Assembly (NCBI RefSeq): GCF_008035925.1
Contig: NZ_CP036264.1
Coordinates: 8,408,343-8,472,342, forward strand
DNA length: 64,000 nt
Reading direction: 5' to 3'
Source: Stieleria maiorica
GTDB taxonomy: Bacteria > Planctomycetota > Planctomycetia > Pirellulales > Pirellulaceae
This document shows positions 50,285 to 59,462 of the stretch, piece after piece. Position numbers and translations under genes: made by a program. Under the pieces are notes generated by a model. The model searched no databases, was not told where the DNA came from, and worked only from the letters and a program-made list of their open reading frames with translations. Within the stretch, counting starts at the first letter, position 1. Every line of letters starts with the position of its first letter.

Positions 50285-50572
50285 TCGCGGTGCGGTGACG
50301 CCACAGAATAAATCAACACACAGTAAATCAAAACACAGATCGGAGTGATCTCCGCAATTTGACTCCCGAACACTCGGGAAATCTGGGACAATCGCGGTTG
50401 CGGTTGACCCCTGAATCAACAACCAACCCATTTGTGAATCCAAAAGAAAGCATTCAGTAGCAAGGTACGCCGCCGAAGCGGTCTCCGGTCGTCCCGCGGA
50501 ATTCATCCGCCGGGAACACTTTGGAGGTCGGTCGCGTGCTCTGACCGAATGAAGTTTCCATCGAGGTAAGAG

Positions 50573-52342
50573 ATGTCTGCAGGATCCGTGCCGTCGGGCT
50601 ATGAAGTCAAAGACCCTGGCTATCCGACTCCGCAAGAGAACTACCTGACCAACTCCAAGGGGATCTTGAGTTGGGCGTTCACGCTGGATCACAAACGCAT
50701 CGGCATGATGTATCTGGTCGGCGTGTCGTCCGCGTTCCTGTTGGGCGGGCTGCTGGCGTTGGGCATCCGTCTGCACCTGTTCGCCCCCGACGGGATCCTG
50801 TTCAACAACGGCCTGTTCAAATGGCTGGCCCCGGACAAGGCTCCCAACGACATCTACAACCAGGTGTTCACGCTGCACGGGGCGATCATGGTGTTCCTGT
50901 TCATCATCCCCAGCATTCCGGCCGCACTGGGCAACTTCCTGGTGCCGGTGATGCTGGGAGCGAAGGACGTCGCGTTTCCACGTTTGAACCTGAGCAGTTT
51001 CTACCTGTGGGTCGGCGGTGCGGTGTTCTTCGTCATGGCGCTGTTGGCCAGCGGATTGGACACCGGTTGGACGTTCTACACGCCCTACAGCACGACGACC
51101 GATTCGTCGGTGATCTTGGCCACCACCGGTGCGTTTATCCTGGGTTTCAGTTCGATCTTCACCGGGTTGAACTTCATCGTCACGATCAACACGATGCGGC
51201 CGCCGGGAATGACTTGGTTCCGCATGCCGCTGTTCCTTTGGGCGACCTATTCGACCAGCATCATCCAAGTTCTGGCCACGCCGGTGTTGGGGATCACGCT
51301 GTTGTTGTTGATCGCCGAACGCACCATGCACATCGGGATTTTTGATCCCGAGTACAACGGGGACCCGGTGACGTTCCAGCACTTCTTTTGGTTCTACAGC
51401 CACCCGGCGGTATACATCATGATTTTGCCGGCCTTCGGCATTATCAGCGAGCTGATCAGCGTGCACAGCCACAAGCGAATCTTCGGCTATCGCTTCATCG
51501 CCTATTCGTCGATCGCGATCGCACTGTTGAGCTTCATCGTGTGGGGACACCACATGTTCACCAGCGGGATGAGCCCGATCACCACGATCATCTTCAGCGC
51601 GTTGACGTTCACCGTTTCGGTGCCATCGGCGATCAAGGTGTTCAACTGGGTGGCGACGATGTTCAAAGGGTCGATCAGTTTGACCACCCCGATGGTCTAT
51701 GCGATCGCCTTCATCTTCCTGTTCACCATCGGCGGCTTGACCGGGTTGCACCTGGGGACGCTGGCGACCGACATGCACCTGCACGACACCTATTTCGTGG
51801 TGGCCCACTTCCACTACGTGATGGTCGGCGGAACCGTGGTCTCCTTCCTGGGCGGTGTGTTCCACTGGTGGCCCAAGATGGTCGGCAAGATGTACAGCGA
51901 GGCGGGCGGATTGATCTCCGCCGCACTGGTCTTCATCGGGTTTAACTTGACCTTCCTGCCCCAGTTCATTTTGGGCAGCCGCGGGATGCCGCGTCGCTAT
52001 GCGACGTACGACCCCGAGTTCGCGCCGCTGCACCAGATGAGTACCTACGGGGCACTGATCCTGGGCGTCGGTCTATTCGTGGCCTTGTTCGTGTTGATCA
52101 TGTCACTGATCAACGGCAAAAAGGCTCCGGCCAACCCCTGGGGCGGTGCGACGCTGGAGTGGAATTGCACGTCCCCGCCGCCGTTTTACAATTTCGAGCG
52201 TGCTCCGGTGGTGGGTGACCCCTACGAGTTCGGCGACATCCGTTGGGACACCGAATTGGATCGCTATGTGAAGGTCGTGCCGGAACGCGAGGTCGTTCCG
52301 TCAAAGACGCCCGCGGAGACGCCCGCCCACGCCGGTGAATAG
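50573..52342 (+). CDS. coxA: Cytochrome c oxidase subunit I, A2-type
   Basis: 589 residues, about twelve membrane helices. Proton-pumping oxygen reductase core with heme a and the heme a3-CuB site: low-spin His in TLHGAIMVF (helix II), CuB His277 and cross-linked Tyr281 in [13 protein letters not shown], the His pair in WGHHMF, and heme ligands His412/His414 in [10 protein letters not shown]. The YSHPAV sequence replaces the GHPEV of A1 enzymes, so the helix-VI glutamate is absent and this is an A2-type oxidase, as in Thermus and Rhodothermus caa3. A good GAGG site precedes the ATG. A 288-bp spacer upstream could hold a second promoter. Confidence 0.97.
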   Translation: MSAGSVPSGYEVKDPGYPTPQENYLTNSKGILSWAFTLDHKRIGMMYLVGVSSAFLLGGLLALGIRLHLFAPDGILFNNGLFKWLAPDKAPNDIYNQVFTLHGAIMVFLFIIPSIPAALGNFLVPVMLGAKDVAFPRLNLSSFYLWVGGAVFFVMALLASGLDTGWTFYTPYSTTTDSSVILATTGAFILGFSSIFTGLNFIVTINTMRPPGMTWFRMPLFLWATYSTSIIQVLATPVLGITLLLLIAERTMHIGIFDPEYNGDPVTFQHFFWFYSHPAVYIMILPAFGIISELISVHSHKRIFGYRFIAYSSIAIALLSFIVWGHHMFTSGMSPITTIIFSALTFTVSVPSAIKVFNWVATMFKGSISLTTPMVYAIAFIFLFTIGGLTGLHLGTLATDMHLHDTYFVVAHFHYVMVGGTVVSFLGGVFHWWPKMVGKMYSEAGGLISAALVFIGFNLTFLPQFILGSRGMPRRYATYDPEFAPLHQMSTYGALILGVGLFVALFVLIMSLINGKKAPANPWGGATLEWNCTSPPPFYNFERAPVVGDPYEFGDIRWDTELDRYVKVVPEREVVPSKTPAETPAHAGE

Positions 52343-52460
52343 AACGCCGGCGGGTTCACCATCGACCGGATCCTCGCATCCAGATGACGTGCGATTCGGT
52401 CCATTGTTATCGTAAAAAGTTGTATTTGTTTTTCATTCCTTCGCTTGCTTGACTCATTCA

Positions 52461-53735
52461 ATGGCTACTACCGACGCTGGGCTCGTGTCCGACGCACATG
52501 AACAACCCGGTCACGGACATTCCGACCATGGCCACGGTGATCACGATCATCCGTCGTACCTGGCGCACCATTTCGACACGCCCGAGCAGCAATTCGACAG
52601 CGGCAAGTTGGGAATGTGGCTGTTCCTAGTGACGGAAGTCCTGTTCTTCAGCGGGATGTTCTGTGCCTATGCGATTTTTCGTGCCTGGCGGCCTGAGGTG
52701 TTCGAAGGCTGCAGCCAGTTTTTGAATACCAAGCTCGGCGCGATCAACACCGGCGTGCTGTTGTTCAGCTCGTTCACGATGGCCTGGGGCGTTCGTTGTG
52801 CCCAGAAAGAACAGCACAAGCTGCTGACGGCGATGCTGGCGACGACGCTTTCCTGTGCGACCATGTTCTTGGGTGTCAAAGCGATCGAGTATTCACACAA
52901 GTGGCATTTGGGACTGTTGCCCGCCGGCTTGTTCAGCTACGACCCCAGCAACCCGCATCCGGTCGGCGGCCCGAATTACCTGGCTTATATCTGTGCCCCG
53001 TTCGTGGTCATCACTGCCGCCGTTGCGGTCTGGTTGGTGGTCAGTTTCCTACGGGGAGCGAAGTTTCAATTCGAATGTGCCAAACCGCTGATGGTGGTCT
53101 GCCTGTGCTTTTTCGTCGGTGTCGGCCTGGGAACGATCCTGGAAAGCGGCGGTGACGAAGGGCATCACGAGGATGGCCACGCGGTCGTGGCTGCAGTTGA
53201 TGGCGAACACGGTGCTGCGGCAGATCATGGCGAAGGTCATTCGCATGAGAAAGAAGGCGAACACGCGGAGCATGCCGAAGCGTCTGAGGCCGAAGCCGTG
53301 GTCGAGCTGCCGCCAGCTGGCGCGATGGTGAACCAGAGCACCGACTTGGCCGTCATCGAGCGTCTGGCGAGTGATGCGACCAACACGGGGCTGCAAGACG
53401 AATTGGCCGCACGCCGGGCTCAATCGCAGCGATCCGGCGGCGGCATTTTGTATGACGTCACCGACGACACGGCCGCCACCATCGCCAGTGCCCCCGAAGA
53501 CGTGCTGCGACCGAGCCGTGCGGGCGTGTTCTTCAGCATCTACTACTGCATGACCGGGATCCACGCGATCCACATCCTCGCCGGGATCGGTGTCCTGGTG
53601 TGGCTGCTGGTCCGTTCGATCCGCCAAGACTTCAATCGCAACTACTTCGGCCCAGTCGACTATGTCGGATTGTATTGGCACATCGTCGATATGATTTGGA
53701 TCTACCTGTTCCCGCTGATGTACCTGATTCGATAA
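52461..53735 (+). CDS. coxC: Cytochrome c oxidase subunit III with His/Glu-rich insertion
   Basis: 424 residues from ATG at 52461. Seven-helix subunit III core: KLGMWLFLVTEVLFFSGMFCAYAIFR, NTGVLLFSSFTMAWGVRCAQ, FSIYYCMTGIHAIHILAGIGV, VDYVGLYWHIVDMIWIYLFPLMYLI. The N-terminus is His-rich (HGHSDHGHGDHDHP). Between helices there is a ~120-residue hydrophilic insertion (about 229-350) rich in His, Glu and Ala (HHEDGHAV, DHGEGHSHEKEGEHAEHAE) that ordinary subunit III lacks. Part of the caa3 enzyme; insertion function unknown, metal binding possible. Confidence 0.93.
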   Translation: MATTDAGLVSDAHEQPGHGHSDHGHGDHDHPSYLAHHFDTPEQQFDSGKLGMWLFLVTEVLFFSGMFCAYAIFRAWRPEVFEGCSQFLNTKLGAINTGVLLFSSFTMAWGVRCAQKEQHKLLTAMLATTLSCATMFLGVKAIEYSHKWHLGLLPAGLFSYDPSNPHPVGGPNYLAYICAPFVVITAAVAVWLVVSFLRGAKFQFECAKPLMVVCLCFFVGVGLGTILESGGDEGHHEDGHAVVAAVDGEHGAAADHGEGHSHEKEGEHAEHAEASEAEAVVELPPAGAMVNQSTDLAVIERLASDATNTGLQDELAARRAQSQRSGGGILYDVTDDTAATIASAPEDVLRPSRAGVFFSIYYCMTGIHAIHILAGIGVLVWLLVRSIRQDFNRNYFGPVDYVGLYWHIVDMIWIYLFPLMYLIR

Positions 53736-53804
53736 CGCCGCCTGCCATCGGTGCCCGGCGTCGGGCAGAAACTCCAACAAACATTTTCATTCAATCGATT
53801 TCTC

Positions 53805-54170
53805 ATGTCCGCTCACGAAAACGCTCAAGAAGGGTACGATTTCGCCCACCCGTTGCCGCTGCCGCTGTTGGCCGGGACCTTCCTCGTGCTGACGCTGCTG
53901 ACCGTACTGACGGTCGCTCAAGCGAGTTTCAACTTTGGCAGCTTGGACGTTTTAATCGTGATGGTGATCGCAACGATCAAGGCCGTTTTGGTCGGTGCGA
54001 TCTTCATGCACTTGGCATGGGACAAGCCGTTCAACATCCTGTGCTTCATCGGATCGTTTGTGTTTGTCGGGTTGTTCATCATGGCCACGTTGTTCGACAG
54101 TCGCCAAACGGCCAAAGACGACATCCCGGTCTTGGATGACGCCGTGGTCGCGGCGCCGGCGGAGATGTAG
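53805..54170 (+). CDS. coxD: Cytochrome c oxidase subunit IV (prokaryotic type)
   Basis: 121 residues from ATG at 53805. Three short membrane helices (LPLLAGTFLVLTLLTVLTVAQ, VLIVMVIATIKAVLVGAIFMHLAW, NILCFIGSFVFVGLFIMATLF), the layout of the small caa3/bo-type subunit IV that stabilises subunit I. It is the last gene of the respiratory cluster and is followed by a 28-bp-arm hairpin. Confidence 0.9.
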   Translation: MSAHENAQEGYDFAHPLPLPLLAGTFLVLTLLTVLTVAQASFNFGSLDVLIVMVIATIKAVLVGAIFMHLAWDKPFNILCFIGSFVFVGLFIMATLFDSRQTAKDDIPVLDDAVVAAPAEM

Positions 54171-54582
54171 CGGGGGCAGGGCCACAGGCACTTTCCCCGC
54201 CCGCCTGGGCCACAACGAGTTCATTGTCCACGGATGGCAGCGCGAACCCACGGATGTTTTGTGATCGGGGATCCGTGGGTTCTCGCTGCTATCCGTGGGC
54301 TTTTTCGTTTTCCCGAGACCTCTACCCCGAACGCACCACCTCAATAAAAAACGGTCCTACCAGAGAGGGTGAGGAACTTAAATTCCTGCTATCTCAGGGG
54401 TAAAAACCGCACGGCCTTTGCCAGGGAGGGTTTCGTCTTAACTAGGTGCCCGTCCCGAAGGACTTTTCGGTCGGAGATTGGTCCGGCAGCTGCTGAAGGG
54501 CCGGTTTTTAGCGGCGAGCTATACTGGGACGGTGCCGCTTTTGTCTTTTTGCGGCGAACTTTTTCCGTCAGTCCGGCCTGCC
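54171..54582. other. Spacer after respiratory cluster with strong hairpin (412 bp)
   Basis: Holds the 54228-54298 inverted repeat and then 280 bp with AT-rich tracts (CTCAATAAAAAACGG, AACTTAAATTCCTGC) likely to carry the promoter for the next gene. No gene was recognised. Confidence 0.55.
54228..54298. repeat. 28-bp inverted repeat, possible cluster-end hairpin
   Basis: CCACGGATGGCAGCGCGAAC plus CCACGGAT (54228-54255) pairs with ATCCGTGGGTTCTCGCTGCT plus ATCCGTGG (54271-54298), with a few mismatches. A T-run (CTTTTTCG) follows on the plus strand, so it could end transcription of the caa3 genes. Confidence 0.75.
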
Positions 54583-56289
54583 GTGACCCGCAAAACTGCC
54601 CTGACCGATTCAACGCAGACCGATTCAACGCCGACCGATTCGAGTGCGCGGTGGCGTGACGCGCCGCCGATCGCTTCGACAGGCCAGCGTCGGACGTCGG
54701 CGCAAGCTGAATCTGGCGTGGGGGTGGCGTCGCCACCAACGGCCGTCCCGCCGGTCACGGCTCGATCGGAAGGCCAGGACGGGAGTCTGGCAGTCGACCC
54801 GGATGCGGCCGCGGACCAGCAGCCGCGAGGGATCTTTGCCCGGTTGGCGACGATTCGCAATTCGTCCTGGCTGGCCAGCGCCGCGTTGCACCTGATCGCA
54901 TTGATCATTCTGGCGCTTTTAACGTACCGGCTGGGAGGCACCGAGCGGGGGCTGTTGATCGAAGGGGCCTGGTCGGGGCCGGAATCGACGACGCGGCTGG
55001 AAAGCATCACCATTACCGAGGCGACGTCGGAGAATCAGAACGAGTCGCAGGAGTTGCCCGTCGAAGTCGAGGCTTTGGTTGTCAGCGACCACCTTGCCAA
55101 CGCGTCGATCGTCGCACCCGAACAAGCAACGGCGATCGACGAAAAATCGTTGGTCGGATCGCTGACGGGCGGTGCCGCTTTGGCATCCGAGCAAGTCGTC
55201 TTCATCGGCGGTGGTGGGATGTCCGCGCGGACGCCGGAGGGGAGAAAGAAGTACGGTGACCGCTACGGCGCGACGGCGGCCAGCGAGGCGGCGGTGGAGA
55301 ACGCGTTGCGCTGGCTGGCGAACCATCAACGACACGACGGGTCCTGGTCGTTCGATCTGCGTTTGGCTCCCTGCGAGGGGCGATGTCGGCACGGCCGGAA
55401 GGAGAACGACGACACCCCGACGCCCTCAACCGCAGCGACAGGACTCGCACTGCTGGCGTTCTTGGGCGCAGGCTACACCTCCGAGACCGGGCCATACCAG
55501 GATGTTGTCCAGCGGGGGCTTTACTACCTGCGCAGCACCGCGGCAGAGTCTCAGTTCGGATACGACTGGCAGCAAGGCGGCAGCATGTACGGGCAGGGGA
55601 TCGCGCTGATGGCGATTTCCGAAGCCTTGGGGATGACCAAGCATGACGAGCGCTATGACAGCGATTTGTATCATTACGCCAACCTCGGCACGCGGTTTAC
55701 CGTGATCGCCCAGCACCAGAACGGATCGTGGGGCTACACGCCCGGAAGCCCCGGCGACACCACTCTGACCGGCTGGCAAATCCTGTCGCTGATCGGCGCC
55801 CGCAAGGCAGGGATTCAAACCCGCAGCGATACGTTCAGCCGGGCGAAAGCGTTTCTGATGAGCGTTCGCGAAGAACCGGAGTATCAGTTCGGTTATCGAT
55901 CGCCGAAAGCGGAGAAGACGACGACCGCGATCGCGCTGGCGTTGTTGATGTATTTGGGACAAACGCCGGGGTACACGCCGTTTGATGACGCGGTTCACAA
56001 ACTGGCCGAAGATGGTCCGACGCTGACCAACGTGTATCACGATTATTACGCGACGATGGCGCTGCACCATTTTCGTCATCGTGACTGGGAGACCTGGAAC
56101 GATCAATTGCGTGACCATCTGGTGCGCAGCCAGGCGACCGAAGGGCATGAAGCCGGCAGCTGGCATTTTCAGGACCAATGGGGCGATGTCGGCGGTCGTG
56201 TCTACACGACCGCGATGTGCGCGCTGATTTTAGAAGTCTACTATCGGTTCTTGCCGCTGTACGAGCAGCCGCCGGAGTTTCCGCTGTGA
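54583..56289 (+). CDS. Membrane-anchored squalene-cyclase/prenyltransferase-fold repeat protein
   Basis: 568 residues from a GTG at 54583; a TTG at 54478 would add 35 unlikely residues. The N-terminal ~90 residues are low-complexity (DSTQTDSTPTDS). One membrane helix follows (WLASAALHLIALIILALLTYRLGG), then a linker, and from about residue 230 an alpha/alpha-barrel of the terpene-cyclase/prenyltransferase type: VENALRWLANHQRHDGSWSFD, TGLALLAFLGAGYT, GLYYLRSTAAESQFGYDWQQGG, MAISEALGMT, TGWQILSLIGARKAG, TTAIALALLMYLGQTPG, YYATMALHHF, VYTTAMCALILEVYY. The DxDD catalytic motif of squalene-hopene cyclase is missing, so it is probably a non-enzymatic or different-substrate member. Such proteins are common in planctomycetes. 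Confidence 0.82.
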   Translation: MTRKTALTDSTQTDSTPTDSSARWRDAPPIASTGQRRTSAQAESGVGVASPPTAVPPVTARSEGQDGSLAVDPDAAADQQPRGIFARLATIRNSSWLASAALHLIALIILALLTYRLGGTERGLLIEGAWSGPESTTRLESITITEATSENQNESQELPVEVEALVVSDHLANASIVAPEQATAIDEKSLVGSLTGGAALASEQVVFIGGGGMSARTPEGRKKYGDRYGATAASEAAVENALRWLANHQRHDGSWSFDLRLAPCEGRCRHGRKENDDTPTPSTAATGLALLAFLGAGYTSETGPYQDVVQRGLYYLRSTAAESQFGYDWQQGGSMYGQGIALMAISEALGMTKHDERYDSDLYHYANLGTRFTVIAQHQNGSWGYTPGSPGDTTLTGWQILSLIGARKAGIQTRSDTFSRAKAFLMSVREEPEYQFGYRSPKAEKTTTAIALALLMYLGQTPGYTPFDDAVHKLAEDGPTLTNVYHDYYATMALHHFRHRDWETWNDQLRDHLVRSQATEGHEAGSWHFQDQWGDVGGRVYTTAMCALILEVYYRFLPLYEQPPEFPL

Positions 56290-56309
56290 CCGTTGCATGA
56301 CTTGCTGAC

Positions 56310-56343
56310 GATCCGCCCGATACAATGATCCGCCCGATACAAT
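56310..56343. repeat. 17-bp direct repeat (two copies)
   Basis: GATCCGCCCGATACAAT occurs twice in perfect tandem, 70 bp upstream of the heptaheme cytochrome start. It could be a duplicated binding or promoter element (GATACAAT resembles a -10 box). Confidence 0.7.
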
Positions 56344-56415
56344 GGATCGAGATCTTGCGGTACACGTCACCTGCGATCTCGCCCCAAGCCCGCTCACTGC
56401 GCGTCGTGAATCAAC

Positions 56416-57819
56416 ATGCGAAAAAGCATCCTGTTCGGATTATCGATTCTGTTGATCGCGGGGATCGTTTACATCAATTCGCGGCAAGATGCCGAACGCG
56501 ATGCCGCTCGTCTGCTTGAAAAAGTCGACCGAGCCGACGGTTGGGACAACGATTCCGAATTGAATCCGTCATCGCAATCAACCAAGACGAACAATGCGCC
56601 CCCACCGGCGGATTTCACCGTCGATTGGGAGCCGGGCGGCAACTGGTTCGTTTCGAAACGGGGAGACGAGAGTGAGTTGATGCTGCCGTTTCGTCCGCAA
56701 ATGATTCCCAGCCCTGCCAAGGACTTGGCGCCGGTCAACGCGAACCCAGGGTTTCTGGGGGCCGACGCGTGCCAGCCGTGTCACCAAGATCGCCATGCGT
56801 CGTTCGTTCACACCGCTCATCACCGCACCAGTGCGATCGCCAGCCAGGCGACGATCGCCGGTTCATTTCAGCCACCCGCCAACACATTGTCGACGACCAG
56901 CCCGAATCTATCGTTCAAGATGATCCGGCGCGACGAACGATTGTTTCAACAGGTTTCGCTGTTCGGATGGAAATGTGATATTCCGTTCGACCTGTCAACC
57001 GGGTCGTCCAAACTCGGGCAGACGTATTTGTTCTGGCACGACGATGCGCTTTTCCAAATGAACGTTTCGTACATCACCAGCACCGCCGGCTGGGTCAACA
57101 GCCCCGGCTACCCTGACGGTCAAGCGATCTATAACCGACCGGTCACCTACCGCTGTTTGGAATGTCATACGACCTGGGCAGACGTTCGGGGCTTGCCGAA
57201 TCACTACACCCCCGAGTCGCTGGTGCTGGGGATTTCATGCGAACGTTGCCACGGTCCGGGACGAGATCATGTGCAATTTCATCAACAGAATCCCGACGAG
57301 AAGAAATCGCGATTCATCACGCATCCTGCATCGCTCTCGCGGCAACAACAATTGGAGATTTGCGGACAGTGCCATTACGGGATGCCGAAGCTGAAAGGCC
57401 AGCCGTATCAGTTCCGTCCCGGCGATGAGCTGTCGGATCACTATGACCCGCCGCCGACGGACGTGGCCGGTGGCGTTCATTCGAGTAACCAGTTGGTGCG
57501 ATTGGGCGAAAGTGCGTGTTTTACCGAAAGCGACATGACGTGCACGACGTGTCACAATCCGCACCAAAGCGAACGCGGCAATCGCAAACTGTTTTCAAAA
57601 CGCTGTCTGCAATGTCACCAGGCATCGAATTGTGGCATGGAACCGATGCTCGGTCGGCAGTTGGGGGAAAACTGTATCGATTGCCACATGCCGGCCGGGG
57701 CGAGCGAACACATGTTCATGGACACGTCGCAAGGGAAGGTCTTTCCGCCCCTTCGTGACCACCACATTCGCGTGGACCAGGACCTGACCGAGGCATATCT
57801 ACGGTCGATCGGTCGGTAG
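56416..57819 (+). CDS. Membrane-anchored heptaheme cytochrome c
   Basis: 467 residues. N-terminal anchor SILFGLSILLIAGIVYIN, then seven CXXCH motifs: CQPCH (119-123), CLECH, CERCH, CGQCH, CTTCH, CLQCH and CIDCH. The spread (two wide gaps, then clustered hemes), with HTAHHRTS near heme 1 and GPGRDH after heme 3, resembles the NrfA/HAO/cytochrome c-554 superfamily type found in planctomycete proteins often annotated 'multiheme cytochrome'. It has no catalytic CXXCK, so nitrite reduction is not supported. A periplasmic electron-transfer role is likely; its partner may be membrane redox proteins. It is separated from the squalene-fold gene by 126 bp, so not clearly an operon. Confidence 0.85.
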   Translation: MRKSILFGLSILLIAGIVYINSRQDAERDAARLLEKVDRADGWDNDSELNPSSQSTKTNNAPPPADFTVDWEPGGNWFVSKRGDESELMLPFRPQMIPSPAKDLAPVNANPGFLGADACQPCHQDRHASFVHTAHHRTSAIASQATIAGSFQPPANTLSTTSPNLSFKMIRRDERLFQQVSLFGWKCDIPFDLSTGSSKLGQTYLFWHDDALFQMNVSYITSTAGWVNSPGYPDGQAIYNRPVTYRCLECHTTWADVRGLPNHYTPESLVLGISCERCHGPGRDHVQFHQQNPDEKKSRFITHPASLSRQQQLEICGQCHYGMPKLKGQPYQFRPGDELSDHYDPPPTDVAGGVHSSNQLVRLGESACFTESDMTCTTCHNPHQSERGNRKLFSKRCLQCHQASNCGMEPMLGRQLGENCIDCHMPAGASEHMFMDTSQGKVFPPLRDHHIRVDQDLTEAYLRSIGR

Positions 57820-57876
57820 GGTGCTACCCGGACAGATCAACGCCACGCCGCTCCAGCTGGTCAGGGCTCTGTTGTC

Positions 57877-57939
57877 GTAGCTACGCTCGCCAGAGCGTGG
57901 ACGTTACGGCGGGATCCAGCTTCTGGCGAAGGTCGCTAC
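57877..57939. repeat. GTAGCTACGCTCGCCAGAG..TTCTGGCGAAGGTCGCTAC palindromic element
   Basis: Imperfect inverted repeat of about 19-base ends; relatives at 2890-2955 and 6801-6852. Its right end covers the stop codon of the DUF2071 gene (57936-57938), so the element supplies that gene's 3' end. Confidence 0.8.
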
Positions 57940-58649
57940 CTTGCAATGGCGAACACTTCGACGTCCACACCGGGGGAGAAGTGCGCGAGTGCGGGCTGTT
58001 GCTGCGGATTCGGTAGCCCGGCGGCGGTGACCAGCTGGTCGTCGATCTCCGTCACTTCGGCCGACCAGACGTCATAGGGATCGTGGTGGACTTGGCCGCA
58101 ATACACATGCCGGTTCTTTTCGACGAACAACAAGTAGCGTTCAAACAAAAAGTGTTCCAGCGAGTCGGGGACGGAGGGGCCCAAGTGATCGGTCACGCGA
58201 AACGCGACTCGGTGTTTGGCATGTCCGCCGCGGCGAACGCTCTGGTAGATTTGCTCGTCGCCACATTGTTCGCTGGACATCCGAGCGAAATGGTAGGGCA
58301 GCGACCAACCGATCCGTGCCGCCATGACCGCCAAACGGGAACTGGCGTCAAGTGAAAAGAAGTAGACGCCGGGGCGGTCGTTGTGGACCACATAGGTGCG
58401 GACGTTGGTTTCCAGAAAGTTGAATGCGAAGCGGTGTGGCAGCCAGGACGGGCGAATGTGGCGCATCTTAAAGGGAACGATCCCGACGAACGCGCGGCCG
58501 TCGTACGTGTCCAATTCCATCGCAGCGGGAAGATGGGGCCGCAGTTGGGCCGGATCGATTTCCCAGTGACAAAACAGCAATGATTCCCAACGTTGCGTGC
58601 CTGAATTGGCTCCGGGAGGTCGTTGCGAGGGTGCCAAGCGATCGATCAT
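57936..58649 (-). CDS. DUF2071 (YqjF-like) protein
   Basis: 237 residues from ATG at 58649; the frame further upstream runs through a dispersed repeat. The DUF2071 pattern is clear: FCHWEIDPAQLRPHLPAAMELDTYDGRAFVGIVPFKM, FNFLETNVRTYVVHNDRPGVYFFSLDASSRLAVMAARIGWSLPY and a C-terminal region ending in VDVEVFAIAR. The fold is a two-layer lipocalin-like or acetoacetate-decarboxylase-like structure; the activity is unknown. Divergent from the small gene at 58744. Confidence 0.85.
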   Translation of the reverse strand: MIDRLAPSQRPPGANSGTQRWESLLFCHWEIDPAQLRPHLPAAMELDTYDGRAFVGIVPFKMRHIRPSWLPHRFAFNFLETNVRTYVVHNDRPGVYFFSLDASSRLAVMAARIGWSLPYHFARMSSEQCGDEQIYQSVRRGGHAKHRVAFRVTDHLGPSVPDSLEHFLFERYLLFVEKNRHVYCGQVHHDPYDVWSAEVTEIDDQLVTAAGLPNPQQQPALAHFSPGVDVEVFAIAR

Positions 58650-58684
58650 CGATGTCGCCCATTTTTGAAGATAGGGTTGATGCG

Positions 58685-58709
58685 GTGGCGGAGGTCGCCA
58701 AGACTTTCG
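58685..58709. repeat. GTCGCCAAGACTTTCG element fragment
   Basis: GTGGCGGAGGTCGCCAAGAC TTTCG is one arm of the element whose full palindrome is at 33699-33765. It lies between the divergent genes at 58649 and 58744. Confidence 0.65.
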
Positions 58710-58743
58710 AAGATTCGCCAAAACGACCGGAGGACCAAAACCG

Positions 58744-59199
58744 ATGACGAAACAGAGACCTGAAGTCAGTGTGCGAACCTATGGACGGTATTCGAAATGG
58801 GATTCCGGGTCGAAGGAATTGCCGTCGTTTCTGGAATGCACGACGTGGATCCCGGCGGAGGTGGACGTCGAATTCGGGTTGGTGATCAACGTGGTCGGCG
58901 GCAAGAATCTGCCGCTGCACTTTTGCATCGACCACCCCGGGATTCGAGATGCCAAGGGCAAACGTCGCCCACCCTTCGAAGACGTGGTCTACGTGAAAAC
59001 AAATGACTGGGATTTCTATCTGGGCGACACCGTTTGGGAACCGATCCATGACAAACTCGGCACCTGGCGAATGACGCTCACTTTGGAAGACCAAATCGTG
59101 GCTGAGCAAAGTTTCGAAATCTATGACCCCGCCAACCAGCGGCGCGCCGCCGAACCGCTGCGCCGCCAGTATCGCCTGCTATGGATCCCCGGGCTTTAG
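58744..59199 (+). CDS. Small beta-rich protein of unknown function (DUF3859-like)
   Basis: 151 residues, no signal peptide. Contains RTYGRYSKWDSGSKELPSFLECTTWIPAEVDVEFGLVINVVGGKN, HFCIDHPGI and GTWRMTLTLEDQIVAEQSFEIYDP, which read as an Ig-like beta sandwich of the DUF3859 type. That family name is from memory of the pattern and is low-confidence. The ATG is preceded by GACCGGAGGACCAAAACCG, a good GGAGG at 12 bases. No neighbour gives a hint of function. Confidence 0.65.
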   Translation: MTKQRPEVSVRTYGRYSKWDSGSKELPSFLECTTWIPAEVDVEFGLVINVVGGKNLPLHFCIDHPGIRDAKGKRRPPFEDVVYVKTNDWDFYLGDTVWEPIHDKLGTWRMTLTLEDQIVAEQSFEIYDPANQRRAAEPLRRQYRLLWIPGL

Positions 59200-59230
59200 C
59201 ATCCTGCAACGACCAGTACCGCTACGGATG

Positions 59231-59341
59231 GGCCCGTAGGCTCGCGCCCAATGCCACGTACTTTATGAGCCGACGGCGCTAGCCGCGGGCCTTGGATCGC
59301 CCTTCGAGACGTGTAAGGCCCGAGGCTAGCGCCCGCGGCTC
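59231..59341. repeat. Two adjacent dispersed elements, GGCCCGTAGGCTCG and copy 2 of the GGCGCTAGCC palindrome
   Basis: 59231-59248 is the reverse-orientation AGCCTACGGGCC element. 59267-59341 is the second copy of the GAGCCGACGGCGCTAGCC..GGCTC palindrome. Sequence just after it (CAGTTTGTGATCGAAAG) equals, in reverse, the flank of copy 3 at 62565-62582, so copies 2 and 3 share more than the palindrome. Confidence 0.82.
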
Positions 59342-59462
59342 AGTTTGTGATCGAAAGTATTTCCGAGCATTCGATTTTCTTGTCACCCATTTTCTTGTCC
59401 TTCGATTCAGCCCAACTCCATTTTTCTGCCCCCCATTTTTCTGTCCTCTCGGACCTGAGCCG

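Noticed and set aside
56416-57819. NrfA-type nitrite reductase
   Set aside because: No CXXCK catalytic heme motif and the heme spacing differs; only a multiheme cytochrome can be claimed.
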